NCBI GenBank assembly: GCA_949316235.1
Contig: OX438745.1
Location: forward strand, 9,801,001 to 9,865,000
Source of the DNA: Oegoconia quadripuncta
Taxonomy: Eukaryota > Arthropoda > Insecta > Lepidoptera > Autostichidae
Direction of reading: 5' to 3'
DNA length: 64,000 nucleotides
Shown here: positions 1 through 11,700 of the stretch, piece after piece
Layout: each line of letters begins with the position of its first letter
How positions within the stretch are numbered: the first letter of the stretch is position 1
Made by a program: the position numbers and the translations under genes
The notes under the pieces: generated by a model
What the model was told of the DNA's origin: nothing
The model's database searches: none
The model's input: only the letters and a program-made list of their open reading frames with translations

Positions 1-302
1 TTACAATATAAATTTATATACAGCAAAATAAATGTACAATCATAAATATATGTATAATAATGTTTAACTGACTTCTAAAAAGAAAGAGGTTCTATATTCG
101 TTAGTAAATTGTTTCTGTATGTACATCTATATATTTTCGTCAATATTTCGTCATTGTTTTTTTTATTTGATAGGGTTTATCACTAGTGGTCCCATATAGA
201 GACCTGATGATGCACTCCGGAGATAGATTCTACTTTGCAATGGATTAAAGTAACAGTGTATAATAAAGATATTAAAGATTAAAGACAAAAAATGTACACA
301 TT

Positions 303-410
303 GGTGTCGATTCGGATGAACACCAACTAAACTAAACTAAACTAAAACCAGTTTTGGAGTGGTGCCGTCGCATCGTACTGTTCCAGGGAGAAAGAGACAG
401 TACTACTTTA
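303..410 (+). mobile_element. Half copy of a foldback inverted-repeat element
   Basis: One 53-base arm (303-355, with ACTAA repeated) is followed by the 54-base spacer seen at 30375-30428, read in the opposite sense. The copy stops at the end of the spacer, so the second arm is missing. The complete element is at 30322-30481. Confidence 0.75.
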
Positions 411-490
411 TGTATACCATTGAGTCCACTCGAAAACCTAACAAACAAAAAAATATACATTAAAAAACATTTTTTAAATATTAAACGAAC

Positions 491-3400
491 CTCCGTCAGT
501 TGTACCACAGCCATTGATAAACATATTTTTATCTGCTTTCTTATAACAGATGTATGGAAACGTATCATTGCAACGAACATCTGCCAAAGTACCGTCAGGC
601 ATTTGTATCAAGCAGTCTTCAGCATTATTCTCGTTATCTGGCTCTCCTTTTGCCCAAGTGTGTGGTATAGAAGATAACGGTGTTCCTGGAAGATAACTAA
701 AGTTAATGGTCTGGCACAATATATTCTAGTGAACAATATCCGCCTGGTCAGATACCATTATCCAGCAATGTTGATTGTTGTGTTCCTGTTGTTTAAGATG
801 AGATAGCCAGTCCCCAAGATAAGATGAGGATCCGGGTTAGTGCGGAACCCTTCGGTCTCATCTCCACTTAACTTAAAATATAATTGAGGTTAACGCCTGC
901 ATTTGTAGACCCCCTAAAATTTATATATTTAAAACCTAAAACTGTCGAAAACTGCCCGTCATTTGGCATAAATAAACATCTATATTCAGGTTAATCTCGA
1001 GACAAATTTTAATATTGTCCAATATTTGCACATCCTTGTAATGACTGAATTAGGTGGATCTTATTGTAATAACACCTAATGTAATGTACCCTATTCAAGA
1101 GCAAACATATTCTATTTTATTCGACATTATACTTTATATACCTAAAGATTATACAAAACTGTCTACTACATTTGACATAAATGAATGTCTATTCAGGTTA
1201 ATCGCGAGACAAACGTGGGTTCTTGAACTTATAGGTAAATCGCTTAGCAAAAAAACGCTTCGCAAAAAAGGGTAAAAACTTCTTTATATTAAAAATCTCA
1301 TTTATTTTCATTTCTAGTACTTTATTCATTTAATTTTTATTTTAAAATTAATGTAATTCGAGTAAAATTTATGTAAATCTTCGTTCTTTCATAAACGTCT
1401 TTAAATACCTAATACAAAACCATGAAAGAAAGTTTGTGCCTACAGCGACCCAGGAGTCTATAAATGACTCAAAAGCGGAAAAATATTGCAAACCAAAGTC
1501 ATATAAAACACATTACTATGGAAATAAATAAACACGTGTTGCAGCATATATCATGATTCTTTCTAAAAACAACCAAAATCTTTAAAAAGCACTATAGTCG
1601 TTTTTCGTTTACCACACTTTGCCGTAAAAAAAAAATGTTTTTTTACGGTCGATAAGCTAGTAAAGAAAACTTAATTACCTTCAACAGACAAGTAATCTCC
1701 ACTGGAGAATGTTGCATGTATACCAGTATAAATCCCGCAATCAGTATTGTGCATATCCGTCAAGTTCACCATTGCGTTCCGTAGTTTATTCGTTAATGGC
1801 GATGCTAGAGTCGCACCTGTTAAAAATCAATTATATTCACAATAAAATACTTGATACAAAAATATTCATCATCATCATTAACAGACTTATACATCCCAAC
1901 TGTTGGGGCACAGCCTCCTCTCACTGGGAGAGAGTGTGGGCCATAATCTACCATGGGCACGCGGGCCCAGTGCGTATCGATGAATAGACTAGTAGCCATC
2001 TGACGGTCAGTGTTTGCCGGCTATGTAGGCCTTTAACTTGGCTTAAAATGCCACTAGCGGTCACCCCTTCAAGGATTGACGGCACCAGACAATCGAATAC
2101 GAATAGGGAATGCGACTGTGCCCCGAGTGCTTCATACAAATTAAGTTAAGATAATTTATTTATTAGTAGCTAAACGTTTTCTCTTCAACAGAATTGCATA
2201 CCACATAAGGGATAAGTAAGAAGTTACTTATACCTATCTAAACGGAAGCGTTGAGCCCGTGACTCCCAAACTAGGAGTGAATCTATGTCAGTATGGGAGT
2301 TAGCGTTCCTCCGTACAAATATATCTTCATCATCATCATATCAGCGACAAGATGTTCACTGCTGAACATAGGCCTACAACAAATATATAATATAAAAAAA
2401 ATATTAACATTGAATAAAATGTAAAAAGTGTGTCGGTGGCTCAGCGGTTAAGACACGGTCTCCCAACTTAGGAGGTCCGGGTTCGATTCCCAGGCAGGCC
2501 TTGTACCAATGAGTTTTTTAATTTAATTTAATTACTAATATGCATTTATTCACTATCCGACTGCTCTAAAGGGTGAAGGAAAACATCGTGACGCCTGCAT
2601 ACCTGAGAAATAAAAATTCAAAGGCATGTGAAGTCCCCAACCCATATTGGGCCTGCGTGGTGGACTATGGCCCTTACTTCCTCATATACGAGGGAAGGCC
2701 TAAATCCCTGCAGTGGGATTTTTACGGGCTGCGATGATGATGAAAATGCTAAAAGGTAATTATGTTGATTCTAAATTACCTTCTAAATAACAACGAAACC
2801 TTGCTTCGCTCCAATTTGCGGGAATCTCCTGATATTTAAAATATGCATCTGTTGATTTCATGTACGTGTAATCACATCGAAAATTTGAGCCATCTGTCAA
2901 AGAAATGTATTTAAATCAATGAATGACATTTATACAAAAAGGGACTCGCTTGTAGGGTGAAATTGAAGATATATCGTGTTAACGGGAATAGAATGATGGT
3001 GATGAAGCTTGCGACCGATTCGGCCATGGCGACCACTTCGACTCGTAATCGGTTTGGCTCTGGTGCGCTCGAAGATGGCTAACATAGCCGATCTTTGCGG
3101 TGAACTCCCATGCGCAATGTGGGCACTTAAGTACACCTTCCATGTAGAGACAATGAACGGCAGCGGGTGGACGGGTTTTCAGTTCGTCGCTTTTAGCATC
3201 GTGGTCAGCTTTACGCTGCTCCTCGAAATCCCTTACTCTCCTATGCACTACCCTACGCCATTCAGGACGTTGTGCTGCCAAACCTTCTCATGGAGATCGC
3301 TCAATGTTGCATCTTTTCATATGGCGCTTCTGAATATCCGACCGCCATGCTTACGCATGCTCTCCTCTAGTTCAGAATTGAAAATGCGTTTCGCCACTGC

Positions 3401-4267
3401 ATCTGCCATGCTTGATACGTGACCACACTAACGAAGCTGCCGACGCATTAAGTAGGCCACAATGCCACCGACATTGGCTCTGATCTTTATGATGGTACGT
3501 AGGCTCTTATGGTGAAAACCGTCCAGGGTATGTATAGATCAATCCACTCCAGTTTGTCAATAATTTTCCCAAAGGAGTTATAGTCGAATTAGACAGAAAC
3601 GTTTTTAACCATCCTCACAATCTTCACTATTGTCGCAGACCGTCGGAGAATACTTAGAACTCCTGTAACTATATTCAAAAATACGATCAATGACTTCTTT
3701 GTATTTATGAAAAATTTCACCGAGGCCGAATATCACGACTCAATAAACTATCTTTAGAAAATATAAAGTAGCCATTGATTAATTATTTAAAAAAATTGTT
3801 TTAAGAGATCTTAGCATCTTCTACAACGTAATGAAGTTCTAAGTGGTAACTTCAATTTAATATTGTAGGTTTTATAACTAAAATACCTTTACCGAAAGCA
3901 AGATAGAGAATCGTTAGAAACCATTTTTATTCTATTACTGACTGTTTAGCTAATATTATTACTGACTATAGCTTTCAGCCCACGACTTCGCCTGTGTGGA
4001 ATAACTTTATCGCGGAAATTTGTTTATCCCGCGGAAACCACTCTCTTTATCGGGATAAAAATATCCAGGGTACCTATATACCAAATTTCATCCAAATCCG
4101 TCCATCTGTACAAATAAACAAACATCCAAACTTTCGCTGTTATAATATTAGTTAGATTCGATTACTGATAGGTACTCTATCTTTCTATAAAAAAATCAGG
4201 ACCTTTATAACTACTCACCCAGTGCTTTGACTATAACTAAAACGATCACGCACAGCAATAGTTTCAT
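491..4267 (-). CDS. Immulectin-like secreted C-type lectin, partial (exons 1-4)
   Basis: The coding exons on the minus strand are 4267-4219, 2893-2780, 1816-1679 and 685-491. All joins are GT-AG and all are phase 1 (49, 114, 138 and 195 nt), which strongly supports the model. Exon 1 encodes the start and a hydrophobic signal peptide of about 16 residues (MKLLLCVIVLVIVKAL), so the protein should be secreted. Exons 2-4 form a C-type lectin-like domain: exon 2 has the F-x-C-D-Y-x-Y start and ANWSEARFRCYLEG, exon 3 begins ATLASP, and exon 4 has HTWAKGEPDN (an EPD/EPN-type sugar-binding loop) and the closing DVRCNDTFPYICYK. In lepidopteran immulectins such proteins bind microbial sugars in haemolymph and usually carry two such domains. 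The text after the domain (NGCGTTDG) resembles the linker to a second domain, so a donor at 490/489 probably leads to exons left of the window. Reading through it would instead give a stop at 474 and a one-domain protein. Confidence 0.85.
770..905 (+). repeat. SINE-1 fragment (3' half)
   Basis: This matches the 3' half of SINE-1: the GATAAGATAGCCAGTCCCC-like stretch, a diverged middle and the TGATTGAGGT-like end. It lacks the tRNA-like head and lies between lectin exons 3 and 4, that is, in an intron. Confidence 0.6.
1885..2142 (-). repeat. 5S-rRNA-like SINE, internally deleted copy
   Basis: Read on the minus strand this matches the element at 32462-32790: GTCGCATTC..., GTCTGG, a GGGGTGACCGCTAGTGGCATT block, then the shared tail with CCCAACAGTTGGGATGTAT. 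The block corresponding to GCGAAGTTAAGCAAT of the other copy is missing. It sits in a lectin intron. Assignment rests on the better copy. Confidence 0.55.
2325..2380 (-). repeat. 3' end of a LINE with (GAT)n tail
   Basis: The plus-strand text CATCATCATATCAG followed by GCTGAACATAGGCCT is the reverse complement of the LINE end seen more fully at 17521-17680. Only the last 50 or so bases are present. Confidence 0.55.
2429..2743 (+). repeat. SINE-2, near-complete copy
   Basis: The tRNA-like head has an A-box-like GTGGCTCAGCGG and a B box GGTTCGATTCC (2480-2490 region), which are RNA polymerase III promoter signals. It is followed by a non-tRNA body (GAAGGAAAACATCGTGA..., GCATGTGAAGTCCCCAACCC) and a GATGATGA tail. 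Other copies are at 15899-16232 and 26490-26763. It is not a functional tRNA gene because no cloverleaf 3' half continues after the B box. Confidence 0.8.
2935..3590 (-). pseudogene. Decayed LINE reverse-transcriptase carboxyl end with C2H2 finger
   Basis: The minus-strand frame ending near 2979 reads RPEWRRVVHRRVRDFEEQRKAD and then a zinc-finger-like CPHCAWEF...HLRAH. This carboxyl terminus is typical of one insect non-LTR retrotransposon group. Upstream, 3282-3540 shows the preceding part of the same protein, but only across frameshifts and stops. It is 5'-truncated and non-functional, and lies in intron 1 of the lectin. The 137-residue plus-strand frame at 3009-3422 is an antisense shadow of it. 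Confidence 0.7.
3690..3935 (-). repeat. Unclassified repeat, second copy at 52745-53070
   Basis: On the minus strand the text TCAATGGCTACTTT, ATTTTCTAAA, TTATTGAGTCG and a GTTTTTATTCTAT block recur in the same order at 52745-53070. No coding potential or terminal structure was recognised. Both copies are diverged. Confidence 0.5.
3972..4156 (-). repeat. Non-autonomous ACTAATATTATAA-ended repeat
   Basis: On the minus strand it begins CTAATATTATAA and runs through a TTTGGATGAAATTTGGTATATAGG-like block to a GAAG-rich end. Related copies are at 16915-17120, 19977-20200, 22180-22303 and 47930-48135. It lies about 60 bases beyond lectin exon 1, inside intron 1. The superfamily is uncertain; a Helitron-derived origin is possible. 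Confidence 0.65.
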
Positions 4268-4309
4268 TTTGAAAAGACTTCACACTGTGAAGGTTTTACA
4301 CCAACTCAA

Positions 4310-4345
4310 TTGAGCTTACATCAACTCAATACGATATCTTATATA
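4310..4345 (-). promoter_or_regulatory. Probable core promoter of the C-type lectin
   Basis: On the minus strand a TATATAAG box lies at 4345-4338, about 70 bases upstream of the ATG at 4267. Transcription would start near 4310, leaving a 5' leader of about 40 bases. No second promoter element was recognised. The start site is inferred from spacing only. Confidence 0.5.
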
Positions 4346-5016
4346 AGACCTTGGTTCGTCACTAATTATCAACACGAATTTGGCAAATTAGACATATAGA
4401 CATTCAAACATTTTATAGATTGTACAGAACCACAAATATTATATTGCAAAGGGACAAATCTTAGAATAATGCACAATATAATTGTAACAGTGAAAGGGCT
4501 TGCTGTTAGCTGAGCCGCTAACGCTACAAACGCTGAACACGCTTACAACACTGATAATTCTGCCAGTGCTTTAAGTGGAAATTGAAGTTCAGCTTAAAAC
4601 AGAACTTCGGAAATAAATAATCACTGGGATGGTAACAGTATTGATTGTTTATTATATAATATGTACTAAATATAAATTCGTTAGTAACACGTGCTAGGTT
4701 AGGTTAGTTACTTACTAATTTTATGTTAGTAATGCGTATATTTATAATATTTTAAAGTAATATCATAGGCTAGTTTATCAGATGGGGCGCAGGACACGGG
4801 CAACTAAGTTCGGAAATCAGTCTTCTGATCCTTAAAGTTAAGCTATTACTAGGCTTTGAAAGATATTCTAGACTTCGAGCCCGGAGTGGTGGTGGTTATT
4901 CCAGCATCCGTGTCGCCGTGTATTTAGAGATTCCCTTGAATGCTACTGTCCTGTGATAAGGGCAGTCAAGCGGAAATGTAACTTCTCTCACAATCTGTAT
5001 ATATGAAATTCACGTA

Positions 5017-5213
5017 GTTTGTATCTGCATCCCTATTTAATACCGCACAACCTACCTATTTCAAATGTACTGTCCTTATACCCAAAGGTTGCCTTGTTGT
5101 CGCTTTTAGTGATAAGGTCGCCCAATTGTACATTCTATTCTACCACTTTTCTGAAACTGTATTTTCTTATCTGTTGTGCAATAAAGTGTATTTGTATTGT
5201 ATTGTATTGTCTC
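5017..5213 (+). mobile_element. 5'-truncated copy of the two-ORF LINE (3' end only)
   Basis: It matches the 3' untranslated end of the element at 54730-59505: CTGCATCC, GCACAACCT, ACCCAAAGGTTGCCT, CGCTTTTAGTGATAAGG, then AATAAAGTGTATTTGTATTG with a (TGTAT)n tail. Extreme 5' truncation is usual for target-primed reverse transcription. Confidence 0.85.
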
Positions 5214-5737
5214 TAGTTACGGGTAGCTGGTTTTATTTGTTCGAATAACCCCAAACAGCAAGGTAGCAAGGATCAGTTTCTGTCTTTTTAATTTTTAGGA
5301 GATTTGCTTCATTCAAATACGGTGTCAGATGGGTACGAGGTGGAGTAACGAGCGCAAGCATTCCGTACTCGTTGAATTATACGCTATGTCTTCTCGTTTA
5401 GTAACTCGGAGGTTTTCTCTGTTTGTTTTCTATTTAAGAGCTATGCTCTTGTCGATGGAGTTCTTTCCATATTTATTTACATTTAGGAGGAGGTTTTCTA
5501 AATTTACAATTCATATTATTGAATAATGTATTTATATATCGACAAGTTCCATGCATGCGAGAGCCATGCCTACCAGAAGTGTTTCAGGGTGGTCTGTCCA
5601 CCTCTTTAGAATCGCTATCCTTTATTCGCAACGATCATCCATTCATCGAGAGGAAAAGCGATTGGTATGGAATATAGTTTGATTCAATGTTTTTGTTGTA
5701 GTTCTTATCATACATACTGGATGAGTTAGGAAAAAAT

Positions 5738-6029
5738 AGGGCATATTTGGTAAGTGAAATAGGAGATATTGGCATAGGTAGTTTTTTTTTATTTTATTTT
5801 CATAACCATAATAAAAAATTGTGTTACTTGACGGTCGCGTTTGTAGCATTCCAGAACATTAAATTAAATAAAAAAAAACCTGGAGAAAATATGAGGTCCC
5901 AATAAATTTCGCATGATAGGAACCCTACGAATCCCGCCAATCGCATATGCCGCGTGGGCCGATGATGGTTTTAAAAAAAAAAACACTACCTATGCCAATA
6001 ACTTCTATTTCACTTACCTAATATGCCCT
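5738..6029. mobile_element. Short element with about 45-base inverted ends
   Basis: The left end AGGGCATATTTGGTAAGTGA... through GGCATAGGTAGT recurs as its reverse complement at 5985-6029. The centre contains AT runs and a GCATGATAGGAACCCTACGAATCCCG block. A related copy is at 61511-61971. There is no open reading frame, so it is a MITE-like non-autonomous DNA element. The target duplication is not clear. Confidence 0.7.
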
Positions 6030-6053
6030 GTTGTTTCCTTAAGTTAAAAAAAC

Positions 6054-6107
6054 TCATCCGGTATATGAATGTTGTGTGAAAGCACACAACATTCATATGC
6101 CGGATGA
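6054..6107. repeat. 25-base hairpin, one mismatch, 4-base loop
   Basis: The arm 6054-6078 pairs with 6083-6107 across the loop AAAG; the one mispair is T61 opposite the C in CCGG. The hairpin abuts the start of the LINE-tail repeat at 6116 and may be part of that element's junction. Confidence 0.85.
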
Positions 6108-6115
6108 AATTTTTG

Positions 6116-6340
6116 AGGCACGTAAAAAGAATAGAATTAAACCGTCTCCTCCCGTGTGTCGTTACAGGCGACTAAGGGACTTTCCACCAACATATTACTA
6201 CTTTCTACACAACTTTACATTTACAGATTTTGCACGGTTTAATGGCGACGGGCTCACCCCTTGTCACGTGTGCATTCAGTTTTGTATATTTGGTAAGGTG
6301 AAACGAGGATGTTGGTTGACAATCCCTCTGTACTCGAGCG
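6116..6340 (+). repeat. LINE 3'-tail-like repeat (GGCACGTAAAAAGAATAG family)
   Basis: It begins GGCACGTAAAAAGAATAGAA, then GTGTCGTTACAGGCGACTAAGGGAC and TTGTCACGTGTGCATT. Related pieces occur at 27134-27260, 36255-36430 and, reversed, 7560-7690 and 59835-59990. This conserved block resembles the 3' untranslated part of a lepidopteran non-LTR element. No coding region is attached here. Confidence 0.55.
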
Positions 6341-6832
6341 CATGCGTTTATTTGTCTCGCAGCAATACTTGCGCGCGGGTCGCAGACGTCATAGGCTCTT
6401 TGCAACACCTGATGGACTGCGAACTAAACACACCGGAAACTCGCCCTCCGCTAGAGCTATTGATATAATTAATAACTTTACGAAAGAGATCTAAAATGTT
6501 GACATATTTGCGGATGATCTGACGGCGATCGTGAAATATTTGTATTCGTTCTTGTGCCAATATTACGAATATCGTTAATCATTCTGTGTCTCTTGTCGAA
6601 TAATTTATAAGTGTTTTTAGTGTAAAACTGTAAACTTATAATTGTAAATAAAATAAATAAGAATTAAACTCTTACAATATTTGGGATATCTCTGACCCAT
6701 TTGGGTTGAAGGTCGTAACATGTGTATACATTTATTAAAATAGAGTAAATTCCGTTTAAATTCACCATAGACGATTGCAGGGTAGCGCCGTATTTGGCGT
6801 GGAACAGCTACAAATCCGCCATCGCGGAATCA

Positions 6833-7160
6833 AATTTTTTATACACAACGGGTTAGCACTTTACGTCAATCACACCTGATATTAAGTGAAGATGAGGCAG
6901 AAGGTGGAAGCGTACTGACCTAGAAACCCCATCTTATTTGGGGGACTGGTTATCTCGTCTCTGGCAACCGGAACACAACAATGCTATTAACATTGCTGTT
7001 TGGCGGCCGATTTAGATAAGATGGTGGTAGTTAGCCAGGCGGACATTTAAAATGCTCTACCACCAACCAATCCGAGTACTAAACATGTACTCCGCTGGGG
7101 ATCGAACCCGCGACCTCCGATTCGGAAACCACATGTTGTTTACATTGAGCCACGGAGGCC
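6833..7160 (-). repeat. SINE-1, near-complete copy
   Basis: On the minus strand it has the tRNA-like head CCTCCGTGGCTCAATGTAAA with B box GGGTTCGATCCCC, a body including GGTTGGTGGTAGAGCATTTT and GATAAGATGG, and the 3' end CACCTGATATTAAG...GTGATTGACG...CCCGTTGTGTAT. Six such copies in the window define the family. Confidence 0.85.
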
Positions 7161-7449
7161 GTTGCCTGCCTTGTCTAAAGTGATTTTTAAAATATTTGCA
7201 TTCAGCGCTAAACCAATGTGAACAGTGCGATCGATCACAATCGAACCGTTCTTCATTGTACATACTCATACATGCATAGTTTTCCATTACTCGCACTTTT
7301 TCCAAACCTACTATAGGTTACACTAGACCTATCACTACTTAGTACTGTCGAGGAAAAAAGTTATTCTATGTTTATAATGTTTGGATAAAGGAAAGATTGT
7401 ATTTTAGCGTGACCTGATGAATTTGATGTTTCTGCCATCGACTCGCTAA

Positions 7450-7735
7450 GAAGAAGCATGATCTCATCATATCAGCCACATGGCATCTACTACTGAACAG
7501 GTACACTAGGCAAGCGGGTTGGCGAACGCAGATTTTGAGGTTTTAGGCCAGCGACGCTACTGCTGGACGTCACTGGACAAAGGTGAGAAACATCCGTTCC
7601 CTTAGTCGCTTTGTACGACATCCACGGAAGGTAATGGATGCGTTCTATTCTCCTCTGCCGGACACATTTGACGACGCTAAGATCAAATTAGGGACCTCCG
7701 TCGTGGTATTACACCGTCGTCGTTACAATCAATTT
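7450..7735 (-). repeat. LINE remnant, 3' region
   Basis: On the minus strand it carries GGCAGAGGAGAATAGAACGC, CCGTGGATGTCGTACAAAGCGACTAAGGGAACGG and, towards 7465, a GAT-rich end. This links the GGCACGTAAAAAGAATAG block to the (GAT)n LINE end, suggesting they belong to one element. No reading frame survives. Confidence 0.45.
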
Positions 7736-8655
7736 ACTTAAATTACCTCTACCAGCTAATTACCGTCTCGACAAATAAAGTTGAAGTTCACGTTAGTTGA
7801 ACTCGCTAAATGTTTACAATCATGGCAGAGTGACATAGCCGTTGCCTTCCGAAAACGAAAGGAGAGAATAAGAATATTACTCTAACTTCCGAACGATATA
7901 CATTGATAGACAAAAAGTACTTATAACAATTTGACGAGTAACTGTACTTACAAGGTTATTCTGTTAATTTTAATCATATACTGCAATTAGCCACATGTTG
8001 TAAAATTAGGGGCTAACAACTATTCTTAATAAATAACTAATATAAACAAACAATGTTGTAAACAATGTAAACTTCATGTTGATATTACGTGACAGAGAAT
8101 ACGTAACTGCCATCATCGACTCTAATTCATTTTTGAATGTAATAATTAGCTAGAATAATAAATGTAAGTCATTTCTCTCTTAATCTTTTCTAACTAAGAG
8201 TACACAAGGTGACGACATTTTGGTCCAGTCATTTTAATTTGTTTTGTTCAGAAAAAACGTTTGTAATAGTTTGTCTACATCCATCAAAAGTCAAAAAAAG
8301 CCAAAAGTCATAAAACAATATTCAATATAAGATACAAAAATATCTTTTACTCAAAGTCAACATGCTATTTTTTTTTTACGAGTAACTAAGTGCATAGCTT
8401 CACAACATGTTATGGCCTTTTTGGTTGGTTAAGACGAACAAATTTTTCTACAATATTGCCTATTCAGAATCTCGAGAATAAAGCAAACCCAACAAAGTTA
8501 CCCAAAGCAAACCCAAATCAGATTAGTGCTTATAAATTGTTTATTTGCCAAAACCAAAACTCACTTAGACTTTTTCCCCAACCATCCACCCAACAGAATA
8601 AATGCACCGATGCATCCCTCTTAGCAACGTCCACTGTACCGTGAAACTAAGCGCA
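7736..8655. other. Intergenic, nothing recognised
   Basis: AT-rich sequence upstream of Osiris A. No gene, SINE or inverted-repeat element was recognised. Distal control sites for the gene could lie here, but none can be identified by eye. Confidence 0.5.
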
Positions 8656-8723
8656 TATAAACGGTAACTGTGCTCTAGTTTAAAACAGAGTGTCCATATC
8701 GCCGTCGCTGTGACAACGCCAAA
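8656..8723 (+). promoter_or_regulatory. Core promoter and 5' leader of Osiris A
   Basis: TATAAA lies at 8656-8661, 63 bases before the ATG. Transcription would begin near 8686, giving a short leader of about 35-40 bases. The start context CCAAAATGG is a favourable insect translation context. Confidence 0.55.
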
Positions 8724-11700
8724 ATGGTACCACCACATTACCTCCTGGTCCTGACCTTGGCAGTGGTCGTCAGCGCCAGAACAGCATCCATAAGCCAAAA
8801 CAAAGTTGAGGAAGGCAGAAGTTCAGAGGACACCATTTTGGGAGATATTAAAGTAGCATACGACACATATAAAGAGTGCAGTGCTGGAGAAATCACCAAC
8901 TGCCTTAAACTAAAGCTGGCGAAGGCGTTGAATAGGATATCCAATAGCGAGGAGGTGACTTTATTAAGTGGGGTTACAATAACAAAAGACAAAGATGCAA
9001 AGATCGAAAACGAAGTTGAGGAGGCTATTCCGAGAGGTCTTGATGAGAGCTCATTGGACAACCTTATCATGGACAAAATCTTTGGATTCTTGCAATCTCA
9101 TACAATCCAGGTAAATGACCACCATTAATTAATTATGCACTTATAGATAATAATGATTCATTTGGTTTATGATAACGTTTAAACACTCAAATAAGTTTAA
9201 TACCTTGAGGACTGTGAAGGAATATCACTTAAGGATATAATTAAACCAGCTCCCTTGCCCTTTACACTGTAACACAATAATGCAAGTATTGATGCTTGAC
9301 TGTAGAAATTGGATCTTAATGATACGAGTATACTAAACGTATAAATTGGTATAACAAACGGAATAGAAAACAACTTTTATTTTACTACTTTAAATAGACA
9401 CAATCATTGATAGGTTACAAGGTCATTTTATCATCTAGTTACTGATGTTGCAAACGTAAAGATAGATATGAAGTATAACTACAGTGACAATTTATCCAGT
9501 GGACACTCTAAAACATAAACAGTATTTGGAGGAGGTATATCTCATGTAACTTGGAATAGGGGTATGAAATTTGTATGTAACTATACTAAATCCTCACTAT
9601 CAACAGGCCTGGTCATTAGACTTATGCACGTAAACAAAACGTTAATGGATGTTAATTACTAGAAATCAAAGTCAGAATAGCTAAAGTTTGATTTTATAAG
9701 TACAATTGACCTTAAAACCCTAATTTTGAAAATAAATACGGGAACGATAACAAGTAGACTAATAGTGACATCATTATACTAAATTTGTATGTATTAGTAT
9801 GATATGTTTAGGGCAAGAAATAGGCAAGTTGCTTCTTACTAACAAATTTCAGACGAATTTTGACCCAATTTATGTTTCCGCATTGCCAGGAATGGATACC
9901 ACCCTATTATCTATTTCTGCCGCCAAATCAATATCTGTTAACATTTCATTGTCGCATTCAAGTATGAGAGCTAATGAATCTGACTTTGTGAGGATACTCT
10001 GAGTTATCTGAGTGATAAAATGAGTTTGACCTTACTTGTCTTGTCCTTTAGAAGACACATGGCGTCGTATTAGAGATCATAATATCCCACTAGCTAAAAA
10101 GTCTCATATTGATATGTCCATTATGAATTGTTTATATTGGTGGTGAAACTTTCCGGTAACTCATTAAGAATTGTTATTACAAGTACATTGGAATAAGAAA
10201 ATACCAGCGAATGAAATGGCTGAAGAAGCCAGTATGGTACAGTACTGTAAGCCAGTACAGAAAGACCGAAAGGAAAAGCTTAGAAATTGGTCTTGGATAG
10301 ATCCAATACTGTAGACCGTTTTGATCTAGAGATTGCTATTGATTTCTCTGTAAACGTTTTTCAATAGGTATCTCACGTACTGTGAAACAATTTAGCGGTC
10401 GTCAATCTTTCTATAACTGTATAGTTTAAGTATGAACTCGATAAATCCAGAATGAAAGAGAGGGTAAAATTAGTATTAGTTAACTAATATTAAAATTATT
10501 ATTAATAAACTTCTCTGAAGAGAAGTTTCGTCAGAATTGACACTAATTATTTTATCGTTTGAGTGAAGTAGGGGTCGGCTCTTGCTTCGCTCCTGGCTAT
10601 TTAAATTTTCGACGATATTAAAAGCATCTAAAGTAAAAAACGTTTCGCTATTAAGGGGACGACTCACGGAGTCGTGGAAAGGGAAATGATGGAATTAGCT
10701 ATAAGTGCACTGTATTGAACAATAAATAATTATAATATTCAGCCTTCAGGTACAGTAAAAAGCCATCACAATAAGATTGTGATATGCTGTACTATCAAAC
10801 CTTTCGCACTGAATAAAAATAGGCAAAAGCTCCACTCACCTCCGTTCCTTAGTAGAGGACAACAGCCACGTGCCGCTCTCTACTGGACACGCTAGGTTGA
10901 TGCTATATGTGAGCCTTTATTTTTAGGTTTCTAATTTATATTGTCCCACGTACGTATTTTCCATATATGAAGATTCGCAATTCATAAAACAAAACTAAAA
11001 AAGACGCCATTTGACGTCATCCATCATCCAGTTTGTTCTTAATTTGAATTATTTTAATAAAATACAGATACTCAGGATCCCATTTTTTTCGCTCTTAATT
11101 TGAAAATGCACATTTATTTGGAAGAGTGCAGAAGGTTTATGACTCATCCAGGACAATTAAGGATTTACAAAAGGATAGTATTCCAAATTATTTAGTACAG
11201 TTTTCTGAATTGAATGACGTTATTATTTAGTACTGAGGAATTAGATAGTTTTGACGAACTTTATTTCCAATGTAAACTCGTAGCCTATATGAAAAGTTAG
11301 TCCAAGAGCCTATGATTAAAACGGAGCGTAATGAATGTGTCAATAGTGCAGTTGTGAGACCAGCTTTGCCAAAACTCACTCTGTTTGAATTTGATGGTCA
11401 GATCGAAAACTGGCCTTCGTTCTTTCTTTCTTTCGGAATTTGATAATATCGACAAATGTCACTATTTGCTATCGTGTGTGAAGGGACCTAAAGTAAAATT
11501 AAAATAACATGAACTCCATATTCAGAATAATTTCATAACAACTGTCCAATATTATTCTATAACATAGATCCAATAATTGAACCTCCAAAATGCAAAACAA
11601 CCGACTTCAGTAAGGTATATTCCTTATCCCCATGCGTGATTTTATATAGGATAATACTAATCGGCGGTAAACCCTATCGTTAGAAAATAATCATCAAAAT

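Noticed and set aside
2475..2500. tRNA gene candidates (GGTTCGAnnCC boxes) at this and a dozen other places
   Set aside because: Each lies in the head of a dispersed SINE; no complete cloverleaf with paired acceptor stem follows the B box.
3009..3422. 137-residue plus-strand frame
   Set aside because: It is antisense to the LINE carboxyl-terminal remnant and has no domain of its own.
6076..6468. 130-residue plus-strand frame
   Set aside because: It runs through a hairpin and a LINE-tail repeat and has no conserved motif.
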